Source: Desulfuromusa sp. (GTDB taxonomy: Bacteria > Desulfobacterota > Desulfuromonadia > Desulfuromonadales > Geopsychrobacteraceae). From it: 8,328 bases of DNA. The stretch lies in contig JAUVCS010000028.1 of assembly GCA_030590745.1 (NCBI GenBank), positions 1 to 8,328 on the forward strand, in the 5' to 3' direction. A program made the translations under genes and the position numbers. Under the pieces are notes generated by a model. That model searched no databases, had not been told where the DNA came from, and saw only the letters and a list, made by a program, of their open reading frames with translations. This document shows, piece by piece, positions 1 through 6,700 of this stretch; position 1 is the stretch's first letter; every line of letters begins with the position of its first letter.

Positions 1-405
1 TCAAGCCAGGCACTTTATCTTGCCCTTAAGCTGGCTCCAAAAGGGATCCTGAACCTGGTCCACCTCTACTATATTCCAGATACCGGCATCGGGGACAAAA
101 TTTCCCAATATGCCGGTGATGTCATTGAAACCTCCGAAAAAGCTAAATTAGAAAAATTTGTCAGTGATTGTAACGCCGATTTAAAGAAAATGGCTGGTGG
201 ACAACCAGACTTACATTATCGATTGGCCCAGGGAGAAGCTTATAGCGGACTCCTTCGTGAGGCGGCAGAAGTTAATGCTGAACTGGTTGCAATCGGAGCC
301 CATAGTCGGCCAAGTCTGATGCCTTACAAACTTGGTGGCACCGCACATGATATCCTGACCAACCCACCCTGTGACGTATTGGTAGCTAACAACAGGAAAG
401 TGTAA
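1..405 (+). CDS. Universal stress protein (UspA family), C-terminal part; 5' end outside window
   Basis: The reading frame is open from base 1 to the TAA at 403-405, giving 134 residues of the C-terminal part of a UspA-like alpha/beta domain. Family features seen are a beta strand ending in LVHLYYIPDTG, a helical middle rich in Lys and Glu, and the closing block AELVAIGAHSRP...GGTAHDILTNPPCDVLVAN, which matches the usual 'GTHGR...GS.A..il..apcPVLVV' end of UspA proteins. The nucleotide-binding signature G-2x-G-9x-G-(S/T) is degraded: at 295-339 it reads GAHS(9x)GG, so the second Gly is Ser and the Ser/Thr is Gly. This suggests weak or no ATP binding (inference). UspA proteins are cytoplasmic stress-response factors. 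The gene ends 66 bp before a strong terminator and converges on the tRNA-Pro. Whether a second Usp domain lies upstream cannot be seen. Confidence 0.88.
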   Translation, partial: SSQALYLALKLAPKGILNLVHLYYIPDTGIGDKISQYAGDVIETSEKAKLEKFVSDCNADLKKMAGGQPDLHYRLAQGEAYSGLLREAAEVNAELVAIGAHSRPSLMPYKLGGTAHDILTNPPCDVLVANNRKV

Positions 406-470
406 CTAAGGGAAATCAATATTAGCTTTAGCCTCCGCAGCGTTTGCTGCAATTGTTTACAATAAACAAC

Positions 471-508
471 AAAAAAGCCGACTCCGGGTTACCAGAGTCG
501 GCTTTTTT
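471..508. terminator. Bidirectional intrinsic terminator after uspA (left copy)
   Basis: A perfect 14-bp inverted repeat: A6 + GCCGACTC (471-484) and GAGTCGG C + T6 (495-508) around a 10-nt loop. The GC-rich 8-bp core flanked by A6 and T6 makes it a rho-independent terminator in both directions. It now serves the uspA transcript. A nearly identical copy lies at 7535-7572 downstream of the intact tRNA-Pro. Two smaller hairpins (437-450, 453-469) precede it. Confidence 0.88.
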
Positions 509-512
509 ATTA

Positions 513-548
513 TGGTCGGGATGAGAGGATTTGAACTTCCGGCCCCTT
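513..548 (-). pseudogene. tRNA-Pro 3'-end remnant
   Basis: On the minus strand this is the last 36 nt of the tRNA-Pro encoded intact at 7577-7653: the end of the anticodon stem, the variable loop, the T arm, the acceptor 3' strand and the encoded CCA. The anticodon loop, D arm and 5' acceptor strand are absent; beyond 548 the sequence is unrelated. One change (537) alters G52 of the T stem to A, breaking its pair with C62. It cannot form a tRNA and is best read as the far-end scar of an integration event, or as a truncated duplicate. Confidence 0.85.
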
Positions 549-1135
549 CGACAACGACTAATCTGTGAAAATATCTGACGTTAATAAACAGGTGTCGCTG
601 CATAGCCAAGAGCAATAGTTTCCAGGGCCTCGATTCTGCCATTCTATCTATAGCGCAAAGTCTCCACAGCTTAAGATTGTTAGCCAATAGCGAAAAAAAT
701 CTATGGTTTGTTGGCTGGTATCAGCCTGATGTTCTTGGTGACTAAGGATTAAATAAATGAGCTGGAAAGCGCTGCAGAATTTGCATGCAACTGTGCAGAA
801 TTTTCAGACGCTGGCATCCTGGCGACATTAGAAGTAATTTATGGTGTAATAACGGTGAGTTAAGAATGGTCAAGTCATGGCTCGATAATTGCGATAAAAG
901 ATTATCGTGGTTGGATATATTGATCACAGAGCAGGAGTTAGGATGGAAAACGGGCAGATTAACCATAATAGTACGCATGTTGTCGTTCCCGGCCGCTTCT
1001 GTAACCTGGAGCGACGCTTCAATAGTGGATATTCCATATAACAGCATAGTGGAACGTTGATAATCTGATCTGACGATAATATTCCTTTTTAAGAGGACAG
1101 CCATAAATCATTAAACAGGTTAACAGACTGTAAAT

Positions 1136-1165
1136 ATGGCTATTTTAAAGATGGCTATTTTAAAG
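1136..1165. repeat. 15-bp perfect tandem duplication
   Basis: The unit ATGGCTATTTTAAAG occurs twice in direct succession (1136-1150, 1151-1165) and is followed by ATG again. It lies about 155 bp upstream of fimT. It may be a replication-slippage product or a duplicated binding site; nothing in the sequence decides between these. Confidence 0.85.
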
Positions 1166-1198
1166 ATGAACTTTCGAATAAATTTCAATATTAGAATA

Positions 1199-1251
1199 AT
1201 TTACTTTCACCTTAATAGAAGGTATCATCCCAAAGATTAGTGAAAGTAAAT
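1199..1251. promoter_or_regulatory. Perfect 12-bp inverted repeat upstream of fimT (candidate operator or leader hairpin)
   Basis: Arms ATTTACTTTCAC (1199-1210) and GTGAAAGTAAAT (1240-1251) are exact reverse complements separated by 29 bp. The repeat ends 67 bp before the fimT start. The arm spacing (about 41 bp centre to centre, roughly four helical turns) would suit a regulator bound at two sites with looping. As RNA it could form a stem with a large loop. The dyad is directly seen; its function is inferred. Confidence 0.5.
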
Positions 1252-1318
1252 ATTTGTAAACACCTCGTTCTCTAGTATTCAGTCAAATTTATATTGAAAT
1301 TTACGAAAGGTTGAGAAA

Positions 1319-1867
1319 ATGCGAAAAAACGACTGGCGATCTTTTGTACGATGCTCAATACCTGAAAGGAATGGGGGCTTTACCCTTCTGGAGATGATTG
1401 TTGTTGTTGCTATACTGTCAGTAATTTCCGCCATTGCCCTCCCCAGTATTAATTCCTGGCGACAAAATCTTCAGTTAAACAGTGCCACCAGAGATATTTA
1501 TTCAAACCTTCAAAAAGCAAAATTAGAAGCGATTAAAACAAGAACCTACTGTACTGCCACATTTGATGCAAATGGCTATGTAATTTACCTGGATGCCGAT
1601 AAAGACCTTGTGCAAGACGCTGGTGAACAAGTCATTAGCAGCGTCTCTTTGTCAGATTACGAAAATGTGAGTTTTGATACCTCTAAAGGTGGCGGGGATG
1701 GTCTGGACTTCAGCGGCACAGATAATGGCATTGCTTTTTCTGTGACCGGTCTGCCAAGAAACTCAGTCGGCGCATTAGGCTTAGGGACTATCTTTCTAAA
1801 ACAGGACAATCGCGATAAAACTGCCGAGATAAGCATAACCCGGGCAGGTAGCATTCAAATTAAGTAG
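1319..1867 (+). CDS. fimT: Type IV minor pilin, GspH/FimT family (FimT/FimU-like)
   Basis: A 182-aa prepilin. The start ATG at 1319 has AAAGG at 1306-1310 with an 8-nt spacer and no competing in-frame ATG ahead of the pilin signature. A 20-residue basic leader ends in Gly20, followed by F-T-L-L-E, the prepilin peptidase cleavage and methylation site with the conserved Glu5, and then a roughly 20-residue hydrophobic helix. The segment around residues 45-70 (SATRDIYSNLQKAKLEAIKTR) is typical of GspH/FimT pseudopilins, followed by a C-terminal beta-rich domain ending in a strand with RAGSIQIK. By family, it is inserted in the inner membrane, processed by PilD and placed in the minor-pilin priming complex near the pilus tip. 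It is the first gene of the operon, so its upstream region probably controls all five genes. The FimT versus FimU name is not resolvable from sequence alone. Confidence 0.9.
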   Translation: MRKNDWRSFVRCSIPERNGGFTLLEMIVVVAILSVISAIALPSINSWRQNLQLNSATRDIYSNLQKAKLEAIKTRTYCTATFDANGYVIYLDADKDLVQDAGEQVISSVSLSDYENVSFDTSKGGGDGLDFSGTDNGIAFSVTGLPRNSVGALGLGTIFLKQDNRDKTAEISITRAGSIQIK

Positions 1868-1869
1868 TA

Positions 1870-1950
1870 CTAGGAGGCTATCGGACTATACGGACTGAAG
1901 CTGAAATTTAGATTTGCGGCCAGTTCATGGATAGTCCAACAGCCACCTAG
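1870..1950 (+). promoter_or_regulatory. Long imperfect hairpin between fimT and pilW
   Basis: Arms 1870-1889 and 1931-1950 pair at 17 of 20 positions around a 41-nt loop, starting 2 nt after the fimT stop and ending 11 nt before the pilW Shine-Dalgarno sequence GAGGAG (1961-1966). There is no U-tract, so it is not a classic terminator. It could limit readthrough, stabilise the upstream mRNA 3' end or modulate pilW translation. It fills most of the 107-bp gap, the largest in the operon. Confidence 0.5.
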
Positions 1951-1974
1951 CTGAGTCCCAGAGGAGAACAACAA

Positions 1975-2625
1975 ATGAAAGATATAGGAAACAATAAGGG
2001 GGGTTTTTCTCTTATCGAGCTTCTTATTGTTCTGGTGATATCAGGTATTGTTCTGTCAGGCATCTATTCTGTCTACAGTGCCAACCAAAAAGTGTTTACC
2101 ACCCAGCAGCAGGTTGTAGAAATGGAGCAGAACCTCAGGGCTGCGACCTTTATGCTGGTTAATGATCTCAGAATGGCGGGTTATGATCCGACCGGTAATG
2201 CAGGCGCCGGAATTGTGAATCTTGCAACTAACACAATCACCATTACTATGGATCTGGATGATGACGATGCCTTTGTCAGCACTGGTGAGAGTATCACCTA
2301 TTCACTGGATTCCCTTGACGGGACACAGAAACTTTTCAGGAACCCCTCAACCACACCGGTTGCAGACGAAGTGATAGCCGATAATATCGACGCACTCGAT
2401 TTTGTTTATTTAGATGGAGCCGGAGCCGTCACAACAACGCCCGCAGAGGTGAGATCAATCCAGATATCCATAGTGGCTAGAACCACCCACAGAACAGCTG
2501 ATGGTTTTGTGAATAGTACCCCATACCAGAATCTGCAGAATACTACTATATATACCGCACCGGGCGATGCTTTTCGGCGCCGGTTGTTAACCAGCTGGAT
2601 AAAATGTCGGAACCTCGGTTTATGA
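1975..2625 (+). CDS. pilW: Type IV minor pilin PilW
   Basis: A 216-aa prepilin. ATG 1975 follows GAGGAG (1961-1966) with an 8-nt spacer. The short leader ends at Gly10 and the mature end reads F-S-L-I-E-L-L-I-V, with Glu5 present and a hydrophobic helix of about 20 residues. Next come the PilW-type segment EMEQNLRAATFMLVNDLRMAGYDP (written here as one block, around residues 45-67), a beta-rich body with an acidic stretch (LDDDDAF), and the characteristic end FRRRLLTSWIKCRNLGL, comparable to the RRR...V.LRN terminus of PilW proteins. In characterised systems PilW joins PilV, PilX and FimU in the tip-associated priming subcomplex that recruits PilY1. The length is at the short side for the family. 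The cleavage site is encoded by a G6T5 run (1998-2008). The TGA stop overlaps an ATG at 2622 (ATGA), so translation into pilV may be coupled. Confidence 0.9.
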   Translation: MKDIGNNKGGFSLIELLIVLVISGIVLSGIYSVYSANQKVFTTQQQVVEMEQNLRAATFMLVNDLRMAGYDPTGNAGAGIVNLATNTITITMDLDDDDAFVSTGESITYSLDSLDGTQKLFRNPSTTPVADEVIADNIDALDFVYLDGAGAVTTTPAEVRSIQISIVARTTHRTADGFVNSTPYQNLQNTTIYTAPGDAFRRRLLTSWIKCRNLGL

Positions 2626-2626
2626 T

Positions 2627-2632
2627 GGAGGA
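2627..2632 (+). promoter_or_regulatory. Shine-Dalgarno sequence for pilV
   Basis: GGAGGA lies 10 nt ahead of ATG 2643. The in-frame ATGs at 2604, 2622 and 2625 lie before or just at this site and have no comparable motif upstream, so 2643 is preferred. It also gives a more usual prepilin leader length. Confidence 0.6.
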
Positions 2633-2642
2633 AAAACACCCT

Positions 2643-3062
2643 ATGTTTCAGAAGCAGACGACTAAAAAAACAGATCGAAGCAACGAACAGGGGTTTACCA
2701 TAATTGAAGTTATGATTGCCATGGTCATATTTACCTTTGGTATTCTGGCTGTCGTCAATATGCAGATATCGTCGATGCAGGGAAATTCAGCGGCAACTCG
2801 CATAACCTCCCAGAGTGTCGCTGCTCAGAACAAGATCGAACAACTTTTTGTCATGTCGTACGATAATCCCTGGCTGGAATCCGCAGGAAATCCTCCAGGA
2901 ATAGATACCGATGGCAACACTCATCAGGAGACAACACCCCAGGGCTATACGGTCAGTTGGGATGTGATCGATGACACCCCGGTTGCCGATTCTAAGCAGG
3001 TCACAGTAACGGTTACCGGAAGGGGTGGCACCTCCCAGGTTGTCAGTGTAATAACATGGTAG
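2643..3062 (+). CDS. pilV: Type IV minor pilin PilV
   Basis: With the preferred start this is 139 aa. The leader MFQKQTTKKTDRSNEQG is basic and 17 residues long. Cleavage after this Gly leaves F-T-I-I-E-V-M-I-A-M-V, with Glu5 and a long hydrophobic helix ending in FGILAVVNMQ, the pattern of PilV (compare 'GFSLIEVLVALVIL..GLLGLA.LQ'). The following SSMQGNSAATRITSQSVAAQNKIEQL also fits PilV in its conserved helix, although it is given here only as a rough block. The C-terminal part is beta-rich and ends with a strand VTVTVTGRGGTSQVVSVITW. By family it is a core minor pilin of the tip complex. It overlaps or abuts pilW closely, which indicates cotranslation. A longer form from ATG 2622 (ATGA overlap with the pilW stop) is possible and would add 7 residues to the leader. 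Confidence 0.88.
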   Translation: MFQKQTTKKTDRSNEQGFTIIEVMIAMVIFTFGILAVVNMQISSMQGNSAATRITSQSVAAQNKIEQLFVMSYDNPWLESAGNPPGIDTDGNTHQETTPQGYTVSWDVIDDTPVADSKQVTVTVTGRGGTSQVVSVITW

Positions 3063-3105
3063 CTTTTTCTTTATCCTTTACTAACAAGGAATTGAGGATA
3101 ATCCG

Positions 3106-3645
3106 ATGAAAGAAAAGTCGATGCTGAAAAATGAGGATGGTTCCATTCTCATTGTTACGGTGCTTATATTACTTTTACTCACCTTTCTGGGTTTCTGGGC
3201 ACACAATACGACAGTCACTGAGCTACAGATTGCCGGGAGTGATAAGTCTATAAAAACTGTGTTTTATGCCGCTGATGCAGGTATCGAAGCTGGTCGTGCC
3301 GCCCTTGGGGAGCTTAAAAGAACCAATAAAGGCAATTGGGACAGACTTCTCAAGGGGGAGGATATTACCGGGCATACCGCTGGGATTACAACAATAGACG
3401 GCATTATTGAAGAGGGTGGCGATGCGACTCTAAGAGATGTTGGCCAGGCCACTTTCACCCTGACAGTAAGAGATAACGACGATCTGGACAATGACGACAC
3501 AGTTGATTCGGACAATATCATTATCCTCACCTCTATCGCTACTTTCGGAGATGCAAGAGCCCAGGTCGAAGCTTACCTGCGTTTCGATGATGATGAATAC
3601 GAGCAGGAACACTACGATGCGTCCAGTACCGGCGTAGCAAAATAA
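3106..3645 (+). CDS. pilX: Type IV minor pilin PilX (PilX_N / GspK-like)
   Basis: A 179-aa protein. ATG 3106 follows GAGG at 3094-3097 with an 8-nt spacer. The N-terminus has an acidic-basic leader ending NEDG, then S-I-L-I-V and a very hydrophobic helix (VLILLLLTFLGFWA). The mature fifth residue is Val, not Glu. Absence of Glu5 is known for PilX and GspK proteins and fits a position at the very tip, where no preceding subunit must be contacted. The segment TELQIAGSDKSIKTVFYAADAGIEAGR (roughly residues 38-65) is the hallmark of PilX in Desulfobacterota-type bacteria, where 'QIAGN....FYAADAGIE' recurs. The rest is acidic (DNDDLDNDDTVDSDN) and beta-rich. The protein has no cysteine. It follows pilV by 43 bp and precedes pilY1 by 69 bp, as in other minor-pilin operons. 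Confidence 0.88.
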   Translation: MKEKSMLKNEDGSILIVTVLILLLLTFLGFWAHNTTVTELQIAGSDKSIKTVFYAADAGIEAGRAALGELKRTNKGNWDRLLKGEDITGHTAGITTIDGIIEEGGDATLRDVGQATFTLTVRDNDDLDNDDTVDSDNIIILTSIATFGDARAQVEAYLRFDDDEYEQEHYDASSTGVAK

Positions 3646-3702
3646 AGATCCGGTTCATAATCATATATTTACAGTTTCAGGTACCAGTTATTTACGCTAA
3701 AT

Positions 3703-3707
3703 GGAGG
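3703..3707 (+). promoter_or_regulatory. Shine-Dalgarno sequence fixing the pilY1 start
   Basis: GGAGG is placed 7 nt ahead of ATG 3715. The in-frame TTG at 3709 lies only 1 nt from this motif and is not a realistic start, so the protein begins at 3715. Confidence 0.85.
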
Positions 3708-3714
3708 TTTGAGT

Positions 3715-6700
3715 ATGAAAACCAAAAATTATATTATTTCACTTTTGTTGCTTGTTTTTGTCAGCTTTGCACTGCAGGTCCAGGCAGAAGAAATAAATTT
3801 TCCGGCAGGGTCCCTGATCCTTCCGATGGATGGTTTTTACCAGTCGGATGATGATGGAGGGATACTTGAAGCCTTTGGTCTGGCTTTTTATCTGTTGAAC
3901 CATAGAACTGACGGTGATCCTGACATCACCCTGTACTGGATGATCAATCAGGATAAGGTTGACATCGGTGATCCTGATGTTGTGATCGAGGTCACTGCTG
4001 CTGGTTTACTGGAGTATGATGTTGATGCCGTCGCCAAGCTTTATGACCATGACAACACCGTTTCTGATCTCACCCTTAATGCCGGGGACAGTTCTCTAAA
4101 GGTCACTTACAGCGGAGGTCCCTTTATCATCAGTGCGGAGGATGCAGGTAAGGCAAGGGCGATAATAGACCTGTCGAACTGGGATGCCGTAGACATACAC
4201 CAGATCCAGGTTCCTTTTGCAGCTGATGTATACCAGCAGTTACGTGGCACTCCCCCCAGGATTGCCTTGATGAATGATTCTGAAGATACAACAAAAGGAA
4301 ACGCTGAAATCCTGGAATCGTACCTGCGCCTGGCAGGTATCTGCACCGATATCTACGATGTAATCACACCCTGTCAAATCAGGGATGGTAAGCTGACAGA
4401 AGGAGATGGTTATGACTTTCTCTGGGCACCGCACTGGGAAGGTTATAAAAAGTATGGCAATGACGATGATATATGTTCTGCCGATACTGACAGTGTGACA
4501 GAAGTTGAAGAAATAGTCCTCAAGGTACAAGAATTCCTTTTAGGTGGAAAGGCTCTCCTGGCAGAGTGTGCCTCCATCGAAGTTTTTGAGCACAGTGAAA
4601 ATGGTCACTTTCTGACCGACAAGGGCTTTGGCCATAATGACGGAACCGACAATATTGACGACATTATCTATAACGACGTGACCGGCTCGCATTCTCAAGT
4701 TGGAGATTTCACCTTTGATCCGGAAGGGGGTCACCTGCATAACTGGCGTCCCTATCAATCCGGGGACTCGTACAACCTTGATGATTATGGTGGCTTACCG
4801 GATGTTTCCGGGGGGGCTAGCGTATACAACGACACAGTCACCCGCTTTACCATAGACAACACCGGCTGGGACTACTATGTCGGTGGCAACACTTTCGGCA
4901 ATGTCGAAAACGGTTATGTGATCTACCTTGGGGGACATGCGTATGCCAAGTGCGGTGCCTCTCCTACCCCTCCGGAAATCCATTCTATGGAGTTTGAATT
5001 TGAAAAAGATTTTAAAACCGATGCAAGTGCTGAAGTCATTACGCTGCTGGTAAAATACAATGACGTATCCGAGACCACGGTAGCTATTACGGTCACGGAT
5101 GATCCGTTGACTGCGATAATAAGCGGTGATCCATTGGAAGTTGATTTCACTACGGCCACGATAGATAAGAAGAAACTCTTAAATGTGACTTTCAGGAATA
5201 CGGGAACGAGTGACATCACCGTGAATTCCATGACCCTTACCTGGACTGGCGGTGATTCGGGTCAATTAATCAAGAAAATCACCGACAAGAAGACAGACTT
5301 TCGAGTATGGGATGATGGCGTAGTCTCTGGGACCCTATTGGACCATGTTGATTTCACCATAGATGAGCCCTACATTGATACAGGGGTCGCCAATTGTAGC
5401 AATAATGACGATTGCAGTTGGACCAACGTCGCCGGGGTCCGCTATATATTGAACTCACTTTTCAATATCAAAGCTCATATTATAAGTCGTGAGTATGTCC
5501 GCTCAGCTCCCATTATTAAATATCCGTGGCTTTATCAGGGTACTTTCGAGGATCCAAGTGGAAGGGGGCACTTTCGTCGCTTTGACGTAACCGCCGGTGC
5601 CACCGCAAACGACGGTGGGATCACCTATGATCCTGAAGATGCCGACTGGGACACAGCGGACGGTGGAATTCTTAGTGCTGACGACGATGGGAGATTTATC
5701 TATACGATCCAACCGGAGAATGGGACGTCCAAGGTCACTTTCAGAGTCGACAATGTGGCAGCACTTAATACCTTGCTTGATGTTACCCCTGAAAATGGCG
5801 ACTATACCGACGAGGAAGCTGTCATCACCAGGGTGAGAGGGAAGTTCTGGGATCCCGATCACTTTAACTCTGATGATGGGTCATACGGTGCATGGCGTGA
5901 GCTGACAAACGGACTCGGAGGCATCGAACATTCGGCCCCGGTCATCGTTGACAGCGGCCGCAGCGGCGACAGAACTGAAATGGCCTATGTAGGTGATCTG
6001 CACGGCATGTTGCATGCCATTGAAACCAGCAGCGGCGATGAAAAATGGGCGTATATTCCCAGTGCAGTACTCGGGAAGCTTCAAAACGACCGCACCGATG
6101 AGAACGCACCGCAGGACTTTGCGGCTGTAGACGGCTCACCCACTGCCGTTGATGTCTTTTATGATCCGCCTAATGTTGATGGAACCGACAAGTCCTGGCG
6201 CACAATTCTGTCAGGGGCCGGTGGAAAGGGAGGCCGGTATCTTTATGCTCTCGATGTGACTGATCCTGATGATTGGTCTATTCTCTGGGAGTACACTGGA
6301 GACATAATTCTCCACCATCTTGACTCGGAAAAAGATATCGAATTCTTCACCACGGGGGATACATTTACCGGTGTGACTTCAGGAGCTACGGGTGTTGTCG
6401 TTAATACTGATGTCGCTAATGGTGATTTAACCGTTAAGGTCACTTCCGGAACATTTCAGAGTAGTGAAGCTATTACATCAGATGAAGTCTCTCCAAAAAC
6501 AATTAATATCAATAGTATAGTTGAATTGGGGAACGCCTCCCGAGTCAGTATTGGCAAGTTGAGGTGGCCCATCAAAGATGAAGATGATATTGACGGCGAT
6601 TTAGACATCACAGAGATCATCGGTTACGAGCCTAGATATGTGGCTTTCGTCTCGACCGGTTTTACCAACATTGTCGAGCACTACGGGGGTATTACCGTAT

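Larger units (their letters stand above)
471..548. repeat. Left copy of 78-bp direct repeat (attachment-site-like)
   Basis: Bases 471-548 match 7535-7612 at 75 of 78 positions (differences at 488, 511 and 537) in the same orientation, with a constant offset of 7064 bp. The repeat consists of the terminator plus 36 nt of the tRNA-Pro 3' end. Similarity stops sharply at both sides. The three substitutions show that this copy has begun to drift. Confidence 0.9.
549..1318. other. 770-bp region without a convincing gene
   Basis: All frames were read. Open stretches exist on both strands (for example 742-1104 minus and 785-1060 plus), but they lack a good ribosome binding site, resemble no family I recognise and overlap each other. 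A 32-codon frame starting at 942 has a purine-rich sequence ahead of it but no recognisable product. The right-hand 240 bp is AT-rich and holds a 15-bp tandem duplication and a 12-bp inverted repeat, consistent with a long regulatory leader or promoter region for the pilin operon. No convincing sigma-70 or sigma-54 promoter could be fixed. The left part may be decayed sequence. Confidence 0.6.

Noticed and set aside
457..687. 76-codon frame on the minus strand
   Set aside because: It runs through the terminator and the tRNA-Pro remnant, so it is not a plausible protein gene.
785..1060. 91-codon open frame on the plus strand in the same region
   Set aside because: No Shine-Dalgarno sequence, no family resemblance, and antisense to the frame above; both look like chance.
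742..1104. 120-codon open frame on the minus strand in the gene-less region
   Set aside because: No ribosome binding site before the ATG, no recognisable motif, low-complexity Leu/Ser/His-rich product, and it overlaps another unsupported frame on the plus strand.
1136..1165. CRISPR-like or larger repeat array
   Set aside because: Only two abutting 15-bp units without spacers; no array and no cas gene in the window.
1050..1300. Sigma-54 or sigma-70 promoter for the fimT operon
   Set aside because: No GG-N10-GC with consensus flanks was found. TTGATA at 1057 and TTGTAA at 1254 have only weak -10 partners, so no site is called.
3709..3714. TTG at 3709 as the pilY1 start
   Set aside because: It lies 1 nt from GGAGG, whereas ATG 3715 has the normal 7-nt spacing.
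5503..5862. 119-codon frame on the minus strand inside pilY1
   Set aside because: A shadow of the pilY1 reading frame, which has continuous family similarity here.
5941..5985. RGD integrin-binding motif in PilY1
   Set aside because: The nearest sequence is GRSGDR; no true RGD exists in the protein.
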